64,000 bases of DNA. Origin: Podocnemis expansa (taxonomy: Eukaryota > Chordata > Testudines > Podocnemididae). Under the pieces are notes generated by a model. The model was given only the letters and a program-made list of their open reading frames with translations, had not been told where the DNA came from and searched no databases. Where the stretch lies: positions 503,171-567,170 of the forward strand of contig ML682090.1 in NCBI GenBank assembly GCA_007922195.1. The letters run 5' to 3'. A program made the position numbers and the translations under genes. Below are positions 1 to 9,900 of this stretch, one piece after another (the first letter of the stretch is position 1; the number at the start of each line of letters is the position of its first letter).

Positions 1-961
1 CAGAAACTAACTATTCCCAGATTGGACATGAAGCACTGGGAATCATTTTCAGAATTCTGAAATTTCACCAACACCTGTCTAGATAGAAGTTCATATGTGC
101 CACTGATCATTGATCTCTAACATCAATTTTTAGAAGCACGCACAGGCATTCCATCATTGGCTGTTAGTTACATGCAACAATGGGCTTTGTTGCTTTTTGT
201 GTACACATAGGAGATCATATATTGGAGATCCATTCTGCACTGCAATGCTGATAGTCTCTCATGACTGCCTTTACCAGATAAACATTAAGTTATTGGCCAG
301 AAAGAAGTCTTCCATTTTGAACAGGTAGAGAACAGACCTCTCACTGATACTTAAGTAAGAAGGAAACTTGTATTGACCCAGTACTGTCCCTAGTTATGGA
401 CCTAGTATGTCTTTAAAAGATTCTCAGGCATCACCTGACCTTCATCCTCACATGTCTAAAAGGATGGAGTTATTAATTCATTCTGGTTGTTTGCTGTGCC
501 ATATGACCATCATTACTCCTGCACTTTGCAGATGTTAGAACATCAACATTGAGGTCACTGTGGAATAGTGTGCATGAAAGAAATGGAACTAAGCTACTTT
601 GGAGGCCATGTCAACATGGTACCCCTGAAGAGAAGACAAGACTTTGTACTTCATGTCAGAGTGTGAGGAATGCAAATCAGTTGGCACCTCTAAATCTCAG
701 GGACTAGACTGAAAACCCGTGGCAGCATATTCATGTCGATTTTTCCAGCCCATTTGATAGAACCATGTTCCTGGTTGTTGTCAACACCCACTGCAAATGA
801 CCAGAAATCTCTGTAATGCCATCCACAGCTGCTGAAAGTACTATCCAGAGACACATGCAATCTTTTGTCATTTTGACCTGCCAGAACAACTGGGGAGCTA
901 CAACAACCTGCAGTTCATTTCTCAGGAGTTTGAAAATTTTATGAAAGAAAATGGGATACAT

Positions 962-3900
962 CATAGAATCATAGAATCATAGGGTTGGAAGGGACCCCAC
1001 AAGGTCATCTAGTCCAACCCCCTGCCAAAAAAAGCAGGACCACTCCCATTAGATCATCCCAGTCAGTGTTTTGTCCAGCTGGGACTTGAACACCTCCAGA
1101 GATGGAGATTCCACCACCTCCCTAGGCAGCTTATTCCACTGCTTCACCACTCGCCTAGTAAGGAAGTTTTTCCTAATATCCAGCCTGGACCGCCCCAGCT
1201 GTAACTTGAAACCATTGGTTCTCGTTCTGCCCTCTGTTACCACCGAGAACAGTCGAGCTCCCTCCTCCTTGGAGCAACCCTTCAAGTAGTTGAAGGTTGC
1301 TATCAAATCCCCCCTCAGTCTTCTCTTCTGCAGGCTAAATAAGCCTAGTTCCTTCAGTCTTTCTTCATAGGGCTTGTGCTCCAGCCCTTTGATCATTTTG
1401 GTTGCCCTCCTCTGGACTCTCTCTAATTTGTCCATGTCCTTTTTGTAGTGGGGAGCCCAAAACTGGACACAGTATTCCAGATGTGGCCTCACTAGTGCAG
1501 AATAGAGGGGAATGATCACATCCCTCGATCTGCTGGTAACACTTCTTCTGATGCAGCCCAGTATGCCATTGGCCTTTTTGGCAGCAAGAGCACACTGCTG
1601 ACTCATATCCAGCTTCCCATCCACCATGACTCCCAGGTCCTTTTCTCCAGTGCTGCTATTTAGCTGATCACTCCCCAGCCTGTAGCAGTACATGGGGTTT
1701 TTTCGTCCCAAGTGCAGGATTTTACACTTATCCTTGTTGAACCTCATGAGATTCCTCTTGGCCCACTGCTCCAGTTTGTCTAGGTCTCCCTGAATCCTGT
1801 CTCTGCCCTCTAGGGTGTCTACCGTTCCCCCCAGTTTGGTATCATCTGCAAACTTACTAAGTGTGCAATCTATCCCATCATCCAGATCATTAATGAAAAC
1901 ATTGAACAGAACTGGCCCCAGGACCGACCCCTGGGGTACACCACTCGTTACTGCCTGCCAACTTGACATGGAGCCATTGATTCCTACACGCTGAAACCGT
2001 TGTTCTAGCCAGTTTTCTATCCACCTTACAGTCCACGCATCTAACCCATACTTCCTTAATTTGCCAATGAGAATGCTGTGGGAAACCGTATCAAAAGCCT
2101 TGCTAAAGTCAAGGTATATCACATCAACGGCTCTTCCCGCATCCACAAATCCAGTCATCTCATCATAGAAGGCGATGAGGTTGGTCAGGCATGATTTACC
2201 CTTGGTAAATCCATGCTGACTATTCCTGATTACTCTATTTTCCTCCAAGTGTTTCAGGATGGATTCTTTGAGAAGCTGCTCCATGATTTTTCCAGGGATT
2301 GAGGTGAGGCTGACAGGTCTGTAATTCCCTGGATCGTCCTTTTTGCCTTTCTTGAAGATAGGTACTATATTTGCTTTTTTCCAGTCCTCTGGCACCTCCC
2401 CTGTTCGCCACGAGTTTTCAAAAATAATGGCCAACGGTGCTGCTATCTCATCAGCCAGCTCCCTCAGCACCCTCGGATGCAGTTCATCCGGCCCCATGGA
2501 CTTGTGCACATCTAGTTTCTTTAAGCAGTCCCTAACCTGACCTACTGTCACCAAGGGCCTCTCTTCTTCTCCCCAGTCCCCCGTACCTAGTGTAGTGGGC
2601 TGGGAGCTGACCTTGCTTGTGAAAACTGAAGTAAAAAAAGCATTGAGCACTTCAGCTTTTTCCTCATCCTCTGTCACGAGGATGCCTGCCCCATTCAGTA
2701 AGGGACCTACACCATCCCTGATCCTCTTCTTGTTATTGATATACTTGTAGAACCCCTTCCTGTTATCCTTCACATCCCTTGCTAGTCGCAACTCCATTTG
2801 TCCTTTGGCCTTTCTGATTTTATCCCTGCAGTCCCGAGCAATGTCTTTATATGCCTCCTTAGTCATCTGTCCTAGCTTCCACTTCCTGTGAGCGTCCTTT
2901 TTATGCTTCAGCTCAGTGCAGAGCTCTCTGTTAAGCCACAGTGGGCGCCTTCCACATTTGCTGTGCTTTCTCCTTATCGGAATTGTATCTTGCTGTGCCC
3001 TTAGCAGGGTTTCTTTAAAATGCACCCAACTCTCTTGGACACCTTTCCCCTTCAGATCAGCCTCCCAAGGGATCCTGCCCATCAGTTCCCTGAGGGAGAC
3101 AAAATCTGCTTTTCTGAAGTCTAGGGTTTGTGTTTTGCTTCTTTCCTTCTTTCCTTTAATCATCAACTTGAACTCAATCATTTCATGGTCACTGCTACCC
3201 AGGCTGCCATTGACCTCTACTTCCCTGATAAATTCTTCTCTATTTGTGAGCAGCAGATCGAGAGGTGCAAGGCCCCTCGTTGGTTGCTCCAGCATTTGTA
3301 CCAGGAAGTTGTCCTCAACACTCTCCAGAAACTTCCTGGATTGCCTGTGCACTGCTGTATTGGCCTCCCAGCAGATGTCAGGGTAATTGAAGTCCCCCAT
3401 GAGAACCAGGGCCTGTGCTCTAGAAACTTCTGTCAGTTGTACACAGAATGCCTCATCCACCTCCTCCTTCTGATCTGGTGGTCTGTAGCAGACACCTACC
3501 ACAACATCCCCCTTGTTGCTCTCCCCTCTAAACTTAACCCACAGACTTTCAACTGGCTTGTTTCCACTTTCATAATGGAGCTCTGAGCAGTCATAGAGCT
3601 CCTTTACATATAGTGCTACTCCTCCCCCTCTCCTTCCCTTCCTGAACAGTCTATACCCATCTATTGCAGAGCTCCAGTCATGCAAACTATTCCACCACGT
3701 CTCTGTTATCCCAATCATGTCATAGTTCTTTGTCTGCGCTAGTGCTACCAATTCCTCCTGCTTGTTTCCCAGGCTCCTTGCATTTGTGTATAGGCACCTA
3801 AGATACCCAGCTGATTGCCCTACTTTCCCATTTTGACATTCAATTCTATTGTATCTACCTCCCTGGATTTTCTTTTGGTGTTGACCTCCCCCACCTGCCT

Positions 3901-4836
3901 CAGGCATTAGGGCTTCATTAGAGCATCTAAGAAAGTTATTTGATTCCCCCCGCATGTTCCAACTACCCTCTCTTCTATCCCTGTAGTTACAGTCCCGGCA
4001 CCCCCCAAGTTCCATCCCATCCCCCTGGTCTCCCACATAGTCACTTACCTGTGGGCTTTGGTCTCCTTCCCCCTTCAGACCTAGTTTAAAGCCCTCCTCA
4101 CTAGGTCAGCCAGTCTGCGTCCAAATACGCTCTTCCCCTTCCTCGAAAGATGGAGTCCATCTCTGCCTAGCAGTCCTTCTTCCTGAAACAGCAACCCATG
4201 GTCGAGGAAGCCAAAGCCCTCATGACGACACCATCTTCGCAGCCAAACGTTCATCTCCAGGATGCATCTGTCTCTGCTCAGGCCTCTACCCTTGACCGGA
4301 AGAATCGAGGAGAACACCACCTGTGCTCCAAACTCCTTCACCCGCGCTCCCAGAGCCCTGAAGTCACCTTTGATCTGCCGAGGATCACCTCTCGCAGTAT
4401 CATTGGTTCCTACATGGATGAGAAGCATGGGGTAGTAGTCAGAGGGGCGGATGATTCTCGACAATCCCTCCGTCACGTCTCGGATGCGGGCACCTGGCAG
4501 GCAGCATACCTCTCGAGAGATCTTGTCAGGGTGACAGACGGGTGCCTCCGTCCCCCTCAGAAGTGAGTCCCCAACCACCACAACTCTACGTTTCCTCCTA
4601 GCTGTGGTGGCTGTGATCCTCCCAGCCTCGGGGGTGCATGGCCTCTCCTCTTCCACCTCCTTCACCGTCTCTAGCACCGCATATCGATTCTTCACCACAA
4701 CAGAGGGTGGGTTGTGGGCAGGGGTGGAGCACTGCCTACCGCCAGAGGTAACCAGCTGCCAGTGTCCTCCCCCTGCCACAGGCTCCCCATCCAGCTCCAG
4801 TGTTGTGGCAGTAGTCTCTGGTACCTGGTCAGTCAT
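962..4836 (-). mobile_element. CR1 LINE, near full length, nested in gypsy copy A
   Basis: The + strand starts with the CR1 3' end written in reverse (repeated ATCATAGA units followed by GGGTTGGAAGGGACC) and runs back to an ORF1 beginning at 4839. Two uninterrupted reading frames are present. The element splits the gypsy integrase: GGGATACATCAT on the left, continuing as ATATCACTTCAGC on the right, as judged from the unbroken copy near 59908-59940. The 5' end may be slightly truncated, because ORF1 starts right at the junction and no 5' UTR is visible. Confidence 0.95.
1049..4036 (-). CDS. CR1 ORF2: endonuclease-reverse transcriptase
   Basis: Intact 995-residue frame. The apurinic-like endonuclease domain occupies roughly residues 80-290: YTNARS near 83, GITETWW near 109, GDFNYPD near 214 and SSDHEMIEF near 281. 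The reverse transcriptase follows: LDFSKAFDT near 642 (motif A), [11 protein letters not shown] near 698 (motif B) and the catalytic FADDTKLGG near 729. The C-terminal part has the CR1 family end, closing in LDKTLTGMI. In the family this protein nicks target DNA and reverse-transcribes its own RNA there. No stop or frameshift is seen along 2,988 bases, while the surrounding gypsy is heavily decayed, so the insertion is young and may encode an active enzyme. It lies 44 bases downstream of ORF1 on the same strand. Confidence 0.95.
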   Translation of the reverse strand: MGDQGDGMELGGCRDCNYRDRREGSWNMRGESNNFLRCSNEALMPEAGGGGQHQKKIQGGRYNRIECQNGKVGQSAGYLRCLYTNARSLGNKQEELVALAQTKNYDMIGITETWWNSLHDWSSAIDGYRLFRKGRRGGGVALYVKELYDCSELHYESGNKPVESLWVKFRGESNKGDVVVGVCYRPPDQKEEVDEAFCVQLTEVSRAQALVLMGDFNYPDICWEANTAVHRQSRKFLESVEDNFLVQMLEQPTRGLAPLDLLLTNREEFIREVEVNGSLGSSDHEMIEFKLMIKGKKERSKTQTLDFRKADFVSLRELMGRIPWEADLKGKGVQESWVHFKETLLRAQQDTIPIRRKHSKCGRRPLWLNRELCTELKHKKDAHRKWKLGQMTKEAYKDIARDCRDKIRKAKGQMELRLARDVKDNRKGFYKYINNKKRIRDGVGPLLNGAGILVTEDEEKAEVLNAFFTSVFTSKVSSQPTTLGTGDWGEEERPLVTVGQVRDCLKKLDVHKSMGPDELHPRVLRELADEIAAPLAIIFENSWRTGEVPEDWKKANIVPIFKKGKKDDPGNYRPVSLTSIPGKIMEQLLKESILKHLEENRVIRNSQHGFTKGKSCLTNLIAFYDEMTGFVDAGRAVDVIYLDFSKAFDTVSHSILIGKLRKYGLDAWTVRWIENWLEQRFQRVGINGSMSSWQAVTSGVPQGSVLGPVLFNVFINDLDDGIDCTLSKFADDTKLGGTVDTLEGRDRIQGDLDKLEQWAKRNLMRFNKDKCKILHLGRKNPMYCYRLGSDQLNSSTGEKDLGVMVDGKLDMSQQCALAAKKANGILGCIRRSVTSRSRDVIIPLYSALVRPHLEYCVQFWAPHYKKDMDKLERVQRRATKMIKGLEHKPYEERLKELGLFSLQKRRLRGDLIATFNYLKGCSKEEGARLFSVVTEGRTRTNGFKLQLGRSRLDIRKNFLTRRVVKQWNKLPREVVESPSLEVFKSQLDKTLTGMI

Positions 4837-4839
4837 CAT
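4081..4839 (-). CDS. CR1 ORF1: SGNH-type esterase protein
   Basis: A 252-residue frame with the blocks of an SGNH/GDSL hydrolase: [10 protein letters not shown] (catalytic Ser, residues near 87-96), IHVGTND (block III) near 141, and GRDGLHLS (Asp and His, block V) near 228. CR1 ORF1 proteins of reptiles and birds commonly carry this esterase domain; their role in transposition (RNA binding or lipid contact) is not settled. The start at 4839 coincides with the element-host junction, so the true N-terminus may be longer in the full element. A longer family ORF1 would also have an N-terminal zinc finger or coiled coil, which is not visible here. Confidence 0.85.
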   Translation of the reverse strand: MMTDQVPETTATTLELDGEPVAGGGHWQLVTSGGRQCSTPAHNPPSVVVKNRYAVLETVKEVEEERPCTPEAGRITATTARRKRRVVVVGDSLLRGTEAPVCHPDKISREVCCLPGARIRDVTEGLSRIIRPSDYYPMLLIHVGTNDTARGDPRQIKGDFRALGARVKEFGAQVVFSSILPVKGRGLSRDRCILEMNVWLRRWCRHEGFGFLDHGLLFQEEGLLGRDGLHLSRKGKSVFGRRLADLVRRALN

Positions 4840-5686
4840 ATCACTTCAGCAGCGTATCATCCATTGACCAATGGATTAGAAGAAAGGTTTGTACAGAGAA
4901 TGAAACAAGCTTTAAAATTTGCATGGGGGGACTTGCCTATTCAAATATGACACCTGGACACCTTCTTACTATCCTACAGAAACACACCTCCTGTTATGAC
5001 CAAAGCTCTCCAGCCTTTCTAATGATAGGACAACAATTGTATACTTGGTTTGTTTGCTGAAACCCTCCAAAGCCCAACAAGTTGTGCAATGTCAACAGCA
5101 CAGACAAGTCCTCACAGGTGCACACACAATGAAAGAATAAATCGTTAGTTCAGGACAGCCTGTTCTAGCTTGAAAATATGCTTCTGGAGATAAACTGGTC
5201 CCTCCTACAGTCATCATCCAGACAGGACCTGTTTCCTACACTGTCCAGATTACAAACAATCTCACTTGATAGAGGCATGTCAATCAGTTGTTGCCAGGTC
5301 ACATAAGCCTCAATAACACGTCTCAGGTTGAACTGCCTTACCTCACCATTGCAGTTCAGATATCCTTGAGTGAAAAGTACCTGATCCTTACTCCCTCCTT
5401 CCTCCACCTCTGCAGTAGATACAGCACCAGCAGCTGTTTAAGCTACAAATCCTGATCCATTGTTAGACAGACACCAATAACACCTTGTAGTGCAAGAATC
5501 CCAGAAGTCCATCATAATCCAGCTAAAGAGAGAGAAAGCCTCCTCAATGATTGATCTTTATCTGGGGAGAGCCCATGTTTACAAGGCAGAATGATTCCTG
5601 AGATTTAACTGGAAAATAAAGTAATCTAGCCTTATTCCCTATTTAGTGACTGTTCTGTTAAATGGGCATTTGCATCAAGGAAGGAA

Positions 5687-5916
5687 CATCTTGCACATTT
5701 TCTATCCTGTCTGGCTTTTGGTAGCTTGTAGTTTGTGTTCTGCCTAGACTGTTGCCATAGCAATAGTGTTTGAGTATTATGGGCTAGCTCAGCCACTTCT
5801 GGCTGATCTTACAGTGCTTGAAAGAACTCCTGATGGTGTGTGTTTATATATCTTTGTGTCTCTGGCTACTGGTTTTTCTCTGAATGCTGGAAACAGCAAA
5901 AGGTCCAAACATTACG
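5687..5916 (+). repeat. Gypsy 3' LTR, copy A
   Basis: Matches the 5' LTR at 30581-30812 and the LTRs near 34146 and 61132 along shared blocks (TAGCTTGTAGTTTG, CTGCCTAG, TTTTTCTCTGAATGC, TCCAAACATTAC). It is followed directly by sequence resembling the interior of a C1 Ig exon. Start is approximate. Confidence 0.75.
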
Positions 5917-6005
5917 CTGCCTTTTCTCTGATTTCACTCCCTCATAGCATGCAGTTTTCTAGCACACTGCTGAGGCAACATCTGAGGGTCAGGTAAATGT
6001 ACAAC
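5917..6005 (+). pseudogene. Remnant of a second C1 Ig exon (gene A), cut by gypsy
   Basis: Immediately after the LTR the sequence CTGCC..TCTCTGATTTCACTCC matches the conserved heart of the intact C1 exon (CTCTGCCTGCTCTCTGATTTCACTCCTC at about 6743-6770, the segment encoding CLLSDFTP). Similarity fades within about 90 bases. The same remnant follows the LTR in genes B and D. Inference: it is the 3' part of a membrane-distal C1 exon that the gypsy insertion destroyed. Confidence 0.6.
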
Positions 6006-6169
6006 TAGTAATATCCACATATATTTGATCCATACTTTATGCAAGTATTCCAAAGAGTGTCCTGAAATAGAAAGGTGAGGAATTAATCCAGGTGAAACTA
6101 GCGGCTGTAACTTAGACTAATGGGATGAAAGTATTAAGAAAATTTAGCTTTACTATTAGGTAAGAATAG

Positions 6170-6375
6170 TTTCTCCTTCAGGCTCTGCATTGCTAGATCC
6201 CAAAACACTTCACAAAAGTGATTAAGTATAATTTCCCCAATAATACTGTTGGGGAAACTGAGGCACAGATGGGCTACAAACCTCTATCCAGGGTATCACA
6301 GTAATTCAGAGGTAGCTGGGAATAGATCTCATGCTTCCCCTGCATCCCCTGACTGTCCTCACTGCCAGACCTCAA
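6170..6375 (-). repeat. MIR-like SINE upstream of C1 exon A
   Basis: Contains the MIR core signature in reverse orientation (GTTGGGGAAACTGAGGCACAG) and the following AG-rich tail. The same element sits at the same place before C1 in B (35020-35250) and C (46235-46400), so it predates the gene duplications. Confidence 0.7.
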
Positions 6376-6666
6376 GCTCTTCCTATATATTTCGTACTGA
6401 ACCAAACATGCAATCATCACTCAGCAATGAATTCATGAAGATCGTGTCAGGACAAACTTCCGAGCAGCGATGGAGAGAGTAAAGTTCCCCAAGGGAATGC
6501 CCCATATTGTAATATAAGGTGTGACAACTGGAACAGGCAAGCCATTACATATCAAAAACATCCTCCATTGGCTGGAATGGGATAGGAGATGGGAATGGAC
6601 TAGCTGAGCTAACAGTTACAGTTTTTTCCGATCCTAGTTTCTGTGACTCATCTTTGTCTTTTTTAG

Positions 6667-6975
6667 ATGCCTCTGAACTGAGACTTTCCATGCTGATGCC
6701 TTCTGCCCTGGAGGATGCTGAACTTCCCCCTCTCATTCCTCTGCTCTGCCTGCTCTCTGATTTCACTCCTCCCTGGAGTATGGTCTGGGACACTGGTGAG
6801 GAGGAGTCTGAAATTAAGATGGATGCTGGCGCCATCGATGGGAAAGGAGTCTTTAGTGTTTGGAGTCAAATAACAATTCCTTCTGAAACGTGGAAGAATA
6901 AGACGACTTATACTTGTACAGTCAAAGAGAACATCACAGGAAGATTTATCAGTGCTACCATCTCCACGGAAACAG
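6667..6975 (+). CDS. Gene A C1-type Ig domain exon
   Basis: Exon of 309 bases, acceptor TTTTTAG, phase 1 at both ends; the first codon is completed by the G from the V-J exon to give Asp (DASELRLS). Encodes a C1-set Ig fold: first Cys in LLCLLSDFTP, Trp in VWDTG, GVFSVWSQITIPSETW (the E-F strand region) and second Cys in TYTCTVKE. Two N-glycosylation sequons are present, NKT and NIT. It reads more like an Ig or TCR constant domain than the C1 domains of mammalian SIRP. The donor is GTCTGG, weak but at the same position in all four copies. Without splicing the frame ends a few codons later (YHQI then stop), which could give a secreted form. Confidence 0.85.
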
Positions 6976-9900
6976 GTCTGGTATCATACCATCAAATCTA
7001 ACCTACCTCCTGGGGCTTTTATACAACACCCTCATCATGGTATCTGGGCATCCAGAGTCAGTGACCTCTACTGCCACCTAGAGAAATAGAATCTGACAAG
7101 ATGGCTCAGGTGACTGATAACTAATGGAGCAAAGAGATGTTTTGTAAACCATTGAGAAGATGTATGAGTTGTGCTAAAGACAGTGAGACTTGCTCTCCTA
7201 TTATCCACCTTTCCCATTCTAGCAGCTTCTGGTAGAGCACCCCAAATCTTTCCCTTCATGTGATGAGTACATTTGGGAGGGTTAAAAGGGGAAGAAGTAA
7301 GAGAATTAGAAAGTAAATTGCCCCAGGGAAAGCAGGATGCATATCAGGAATAGTTTCCTAACCATGAGCTCAAAAAGATATTAGAAGAGATGACCCGGGA
7401 AAGGGTAGGAAGCCCCTGCAAATGGGACTATAAAAAACACTACTGACTGTAATAGGAAATTATTCTGCAGTTGGAGAAATGGCTCCATAAAACAATGCCC
7501 AGTGCAAGTCAGAAGGATTAGGGATGATCTATACTTTTACTTGGTAACTCCGTTAGGCCGTACTGTGATTTTTTTCCAGCAGAGCTATAACCATAAATCC
7601 CTTAGTGTAGATGCAGTTTTACCACGATAAATGTGCCTTATACCAGCTTAGTTTATTTCAGTTGCTGAGGCCAAAGGAGCTGTGCAGATATCATAGTGGC
7701 AAAACATTTAAGTGCAATTGACTTCTTCAATAGCCAAACACATTTCAGGGGACATAAAAGGGTGTGTCCAACCTTCTGTTCATTTCCTAAATGTGTCAAC
7801 ATGAGCTGGGAAAAAAGAAACCAGAATCTAACCATGAAACTTGAAGACCCATATATTAGAAAAATTGGGGGTGGGAAGAAACAAAGACACTTGGAATGGC
7901 AGACTGTAGGCCACTAAGATCTTTGCAAGGCCCCCGTCCTTTGCACATTCCACGTATGGAGGAACGGCAACATGCTACAGAGCATGGAATCATGGGTGTG
8001 CAGCGTTGGGAAAAAGACCTTCCTTTGTCCATGGTGATACACTGGATATAGAGATAAGCACCCCATCTGTTCTGACAGGAGAATTTTATGTTTAGCAGAG
8101 AGAAGACATGTTGAATGCCTGGTTGTGCTCTATGCTGGGGTGCCCTGTATATTTATCCTTCTCCTTATCCAGCTGTTGATCTTGCTGTGGAGGAAGTGCC
8201 GCATGAGAGGTAACTCATTCATAACTCTCTCAGATACACAGCAACCACTCCTCACTCATCCACATGACGACTCCTTTCTCTGTTTTATCCATCAGGGAGA
8301 GCTGTTCAAAGAGGGAATCAAATACCTATGAGGAAGATCCCACAGGTAAACTGGCTTTTCAGTTTTCACACATCAGAAAGATACAGTGCATAGAATCATA
8401 GAAGATTAGGTTTGGAAGGGAATTCAGAGGGTCATCTAGGGCAACTGCCTGATCAAAGCAGGACCAACCACAACTAAATTATCCTAGTCAGCATCCAAAG
8501 GGGCAGCTGTGTTAGTCTGTTAAAGCAAAAAAAGCAAGGAATCTTGTGGCACTTAAAGACTAACAGACTTATTTATTGCATGAGCTTTCATGGGAGAAGA
8601 TCCCACTTTGTCAGACATTTTGAAGAGGGGGACCTTACAGAATGGGATGAAAATACATGCATGGGAGTGTCAGACATGGGATCAGGTCATACTGCAACAG
8701 CAAATCAGAGCATTTGTAATGATTCAAACTCGAGGAAACAGCACATAGAAGGAGGTTGAAGTCAAATGACCTGTTATAATGTGAAAAGAATCCATAGTCA
8801 CGATTAAGCCCTGCTTTCACACAATCTAATTTGCATATTAGTTGGATTTTGGCTGTTTTTCTTTGAAGTCTTGATTTCCCATTGATTTTCTTGAGGACCA
8901 TCATTAACAACTCATTAATTGAGTGATTAGGAAGATGGAAGTGCTCAGCAACTGGTTTTTTTGGCTATGTCTACACAGGGCAGGCTTGTTTCGAAACAAC
9001 ACGTTTAACATGTTATTTCGAAACAACTTATTTCTCAGGACAAAAACTATGTCCATGAAATAAGGAAGCGAAATAGCAGGTCCACAGTGTGGACCTGCTA
9101 TTTCACCTGGGGAGGGGACTGCAGGCACCCACAGGGTGCAGTGCAGAGGGGCGCTGCACCCCATGGGTGCCTGCAGAGGGCTGCAGGCACCGGCGGCGTG
9201 CAGCGCAGCCCCGCGCCCCCTCCCCATGGACACCCCTCAGCACCCTGGCCGTGCTGAGGCGGGGCTGCCCTTCCTCCCAGGGTGCTTAGCACCCTGGGAG
9301 GAAGGTCACATGTTGTTTCGGAATACTTTGTTCCGAAACAACATGTCTGAACAGGGCTGTTTCGAAACCTTTGGAAATCAAAGCAGGTTTACGTTGTTTC
9401 GGAAGAACCACGGCCATTTCGAAACAAGCTGTTTGCTTGTTTCGAAATGGCCGTGCATCATGTGGCCATGGCACTTCTTATTTCGAAACAACCTCTGTTG
9501 TTTTGAAATAAGAAGTGTGTGTGGCCATACCCTTTGTGTTGTGATTTCTGATGTCAGTTTTGTGCCCATTTATTCTTCTGCATAGGGACTGTCCTGTTTC
9601 CCCAATGTATAAGGTGTGGGGGCATTTCCGGCACATGATGGCATAAATCACATGAGCAGGTGAAAGACCCTTTGATGGAGTCACTGGCTTGATTAGGTCC
9701 TCTGATGGTGTCTTTTGTGCAGATATGTGGACCAAGTTGGCAGCATGGTTTGTTGCAGGGATATGTGGCTGCTTTAATGTTTCTGTTGTTAGGTCTGTAA
9801 TTGCTGGTGAGCATCTGTTTAAGGTTCAGGGTTTGTCTGTAGGTGAGGAGAGGTCTGTCTCCCAAGGCTACAGAGAGTGAGGGGTCATCTTTTCAAATAG

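Larger units (their letters stand above)
1..5916 (+). mobile_element. Ty3/gypsy retrotransposon copy A (decayed, 5' end outside window)
   Basis: Decayed pol of a Ty3/gypsy element of the K02A2.6-like type common in vertebrates. Segments 100-960 and 4840-5640 align by eye with the copy at 58107-61314, which carries recognisable protease, YLDD reverse transcriptase and integrase. Reading resumes after the nested CR1 with an integrase-like stretch (HPLTNGLEERFVQRMKQ) at about 4858-4910. Frames are broken, so it is not active. It ends in a 3' LTR at about 5687-5916. It sits upstream of the C1 exon of gene A, at the same relative place as the copies in genes B and D. The 5' LTR and gag lie left of the window. 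Confidence 0.8.

Noticed and set aside
1071..3586. Plus-strand open frames opposite CR1 ORF2
   Set aside because: Antisense shadows of an intact reverse transcriptase gene.
9089..9585. Overlapping open frames on both strands in GC-rich sequence
   Set aside because: They lie in the core of a MITE, have no domain, and repeat the palindromic TTTCGAAAC words as protein.
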